Shown here piece after piece: positions 50,501 to 53,500 of a stretch of 64,000 bases of DNA (position 1 is its first letter; each line of letters begins with the position of its first letter). The stretch is taken from assembly GCA_037349105.1 (NCBI GenBank), contig JAYJMM010000064.1:186001-250000 (forward strand), given 5' to 3'. The stretch comes from Limnomonas spitsbergensis. Its lineage: Eukaryota > Chlorophyta > Chlorophyceae > Chlamydomonadales. The notes below the pieces were generated by a model, which worked only from the letters and a program-made list of their open reading frames with translations, was not told where the DNA came from and did not search any database. Both the position numbers and the translations under genes were made by a program.

Positions 50501-53500
50501 CCTCCTATGCCCACGTATGCCCTCCTATGCCCACGTATGCCCTCCTATGCCCACATATGCCCTCCTATGCCCACATATGCCCTCCTATGCCCTCCTATGC
50601 CCTCCTATGCCCCCATATGCCCTCCTATGCCCACGTATGCCCTCCTATGCCCACGTATGCCCACGTATGCCCACATATGCCCTCCTATGCCCACATATGC
50701 CCTCCTATGCCCACATATGCCCTCCTATGCCCACATATGCCCACATATGCCCTCCTATGCCCACGTATGCCCACGTATGCCCTCCTATGCCCACGTATGC
50801 CCACGTATGCCCTCCTATGCCCACGTATGCCCTCCTATGCCCACATATGCCCTCCTATGCCCACATATGCCCACATATGCCCTCCTATGCCCTCCTATGC
50901 CCACATATGCCCTCCTATGCCCACATATGCCCACATATGCCCACGTATGCCCACATATGCCCACATATGCCCACGTATGCCCTCCATGCCCCCATGCTCT
51001 CATATAACCGCCTGAGGGCAGAGAACCCCCTCAGACATTATTTATAAATTTCAAGAATATTACACTTCTGGGCTCCAAGCTCGGCCGCGTGGGCGCTCAA
51101 CTGTTCAGAAGGGAGAAAGTAGAAACTAAAAGGAAGAGGGATGAAAGTAACAAAAGGAAAGGCCGGTCTTATAGATGTGGTGACGAGTCTGTGATTTCAC
51201 TTCAGGGGAGGCTCCCTCCATACCTGGACCGGCCTATGACTGGTTGCTTAGGCAGCAGTGTTTTTTTAGTGCGTGGAATACCACTCTCAGCTACACTTTG
51301 GCCCCCGGCCACAAGCCCCTGGTCCGGCCAGCCATGCTTGGGCCACCTGACGGAGGCCGGACCAGGTTTTCGTGTGAATCGGCCCAGGGGTGGCCGTGAG
51401 GCGGCCCAGCAGATGTGGTCCCTTACCGACTAAAGAAACCAGTGGTCCAGCAGTGGTGTGTTTGGGCTAAATGTTTCGGCTGGGACCTGGACCTAGGACC
51501 TGGGAGCACCACCTTTGGTGGGGGGGGGGGGGGGCTAGAAGGTTGACCACGACTAGGACCTTTGGCCAGCGGCCGGAGTGTAGCTGGCATACAGCTGAGT
51601 CATTGAATTGAACCACTGGAGTGCGGGCAGCCCTCAATCCCCTCACACCCTTGAAGCATAAACCAGAGAAAAGATTGGCCTCATCAGGGCAACCGAGGGC
51701 AGCGGACTTTGGTAAACTCCCATCATCCAGGGGTAGGGGAACCCGGAACTCGAGCGGAGGGCTGCAGCCAAGGGCAGCCATACCCCATGTGGCCATTCAG
51801 CCATACCCCATGTGGCCCATGCAGGCATACCCAATGTGGCCCATGCAGGCATACCCCATGTGGCCTAGACAGGCATACCCCATGTGGCCCATGCAGGCAT
51901 ACCCAATGTGGCACATGCAGGCATACCCCATGTGGATCATGCAGCCATACCCCATGTGGCCCATGCAGCCACTCTCCATGTGGCCCATGCAGGCATACCC
52001 CATGTGGCCCATGCAGCCATACCCCATGTGGTCCACGCAGCCACTCTCCATGTGGCCCATGCAGCCATACCCCATGTGGCCCATGTAGCCATACCCCATG
52101 TGGCACATGCAGCCAAACCCCATGTGGTCCATGCAGCCATACCCCATGTGGTCCATGCAGCCATACCCCATGTGGCCCATGCAGCCATACCTCATGTGGC
52201 CCATGCAGCCAAACCTCATGTGGCCTTGCCATGCATACCCTCGTGCGATCATGGTTGCTCATACCCTCCTATGCCCTCCCACCAGCAGGCCTCATGGGGA
52301 TACCGACACATCAGACGCCAGCACTGCCGCAGCATGTGCTCGAGCCCTGGCCCAGTCAGCCGCCTCCGCCCCGTCCGCCGCTTGTGCCCCCGCCCCGCCT
52401 GCCTCCGCCCGCGCCCCGTCCACCACCTCCGCCCTGTCCCCGTCCGCCGCCTCTGCCCGCGACCCACCTGCCTCCATCCAGCTGGGACTCCACCCCCATG
52501 AAACCTCCGGGGCATCCTCCGCCGCCGCCATTCAGCGCTTGCCCTCCCCTGAGTTTCCCACTATAGTTGATGCTGCTAGTGCTGGTAGCAGGGCAAGTGG
52601 TGCCGGTAGCAGAGCTCATGCTGGTGGTAGGGCCCATGCTGGCGGCAGGGCGGCTGCTGCTAGTGCTGTTGCTGATGGTAGTGGCCGGATTGGTGCTGAT
52701 GCTACCCCTTATGCCAGCCGGCGACCATGGGGATCTTCACCCCCCACGATCAAGCCACCGGCCCCCTCACCCCCGCCCCAAATCGACTCGCCAGCCACTG
52801 AGTCGGCGGAAGCAGGCAGCGGGGTGCAAACCGGGTTGGGTTTAGGTTTCTCCTTCGGGCGGGGGCAGGGGCAGCAGCCACCCTACCTTGATACGCAGCA
52901 AGGGCAGCAGCTCCTTTACTCCACCCAGGGGCGGTGCCAGGGCCCGCATGCCCAAGGCCATCGATCGGAGGGGGGCAGCGGAGGCAGGGGCCGCGGAAGC
53001 AGCGGGGACGATGCGAGCGGTGGTGGGCACATGCTCCGGTGCCCTGACCAGGCTTGGGTCTTGTCTATATCTCGTGATGAGCCCAGGCATCAGCCTCGAG
53101 CGCCGCCCAGGCATCCCCCTCCGGCAGTGTTCCAGTCACCCTCCAGCAGCGCATGTGGCTCCTCGCCCTCACCCTCCCCCTGGGCGGAGGGCTCTCCACT
53201 GCGGGCGGGAGATCTGGACCCTGACCTCACGATGCTCACCCACCATAGCTACTCACTCACACAGGTAGGGAGGAGAGACGGCAGAGGGAGGGAGGGGGGA
53301 AGGGGGACAGGAGGAGAGATGGGCGGAGTGGGGAGGGAGGGAGAAGAAAGGGGGGCAAGAGGGGGGAGGGAGGAGTGGGGGATCTGGACCATGACCTCAT
53401 GATGCTCTATCACCACAGCTACGCACTGGTAGGGAGGAGAGATAAGAGGGGGGAGGGAGGGAGGGGAGGGAGAAGATAGGGGGGGCAACTGGAGAGAGGG

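Noticed and set aside
46530..51047. Three overlapping ORFs of about 1,470-1,505 codons reading MPSYALLCPPMPTYA
   Set aside because: A 10-bp unit lacking stops keeps all three frames open; no frame is favoured, and phase-matched exons on both sides place it in an intron.
51621..52566. ORFs with PYPMWPMQ or HTPCGPCS repeats
   Set aside because: The 24-bp array gives open frames in several registers; only the part after 52289 fits the gene model by phase.
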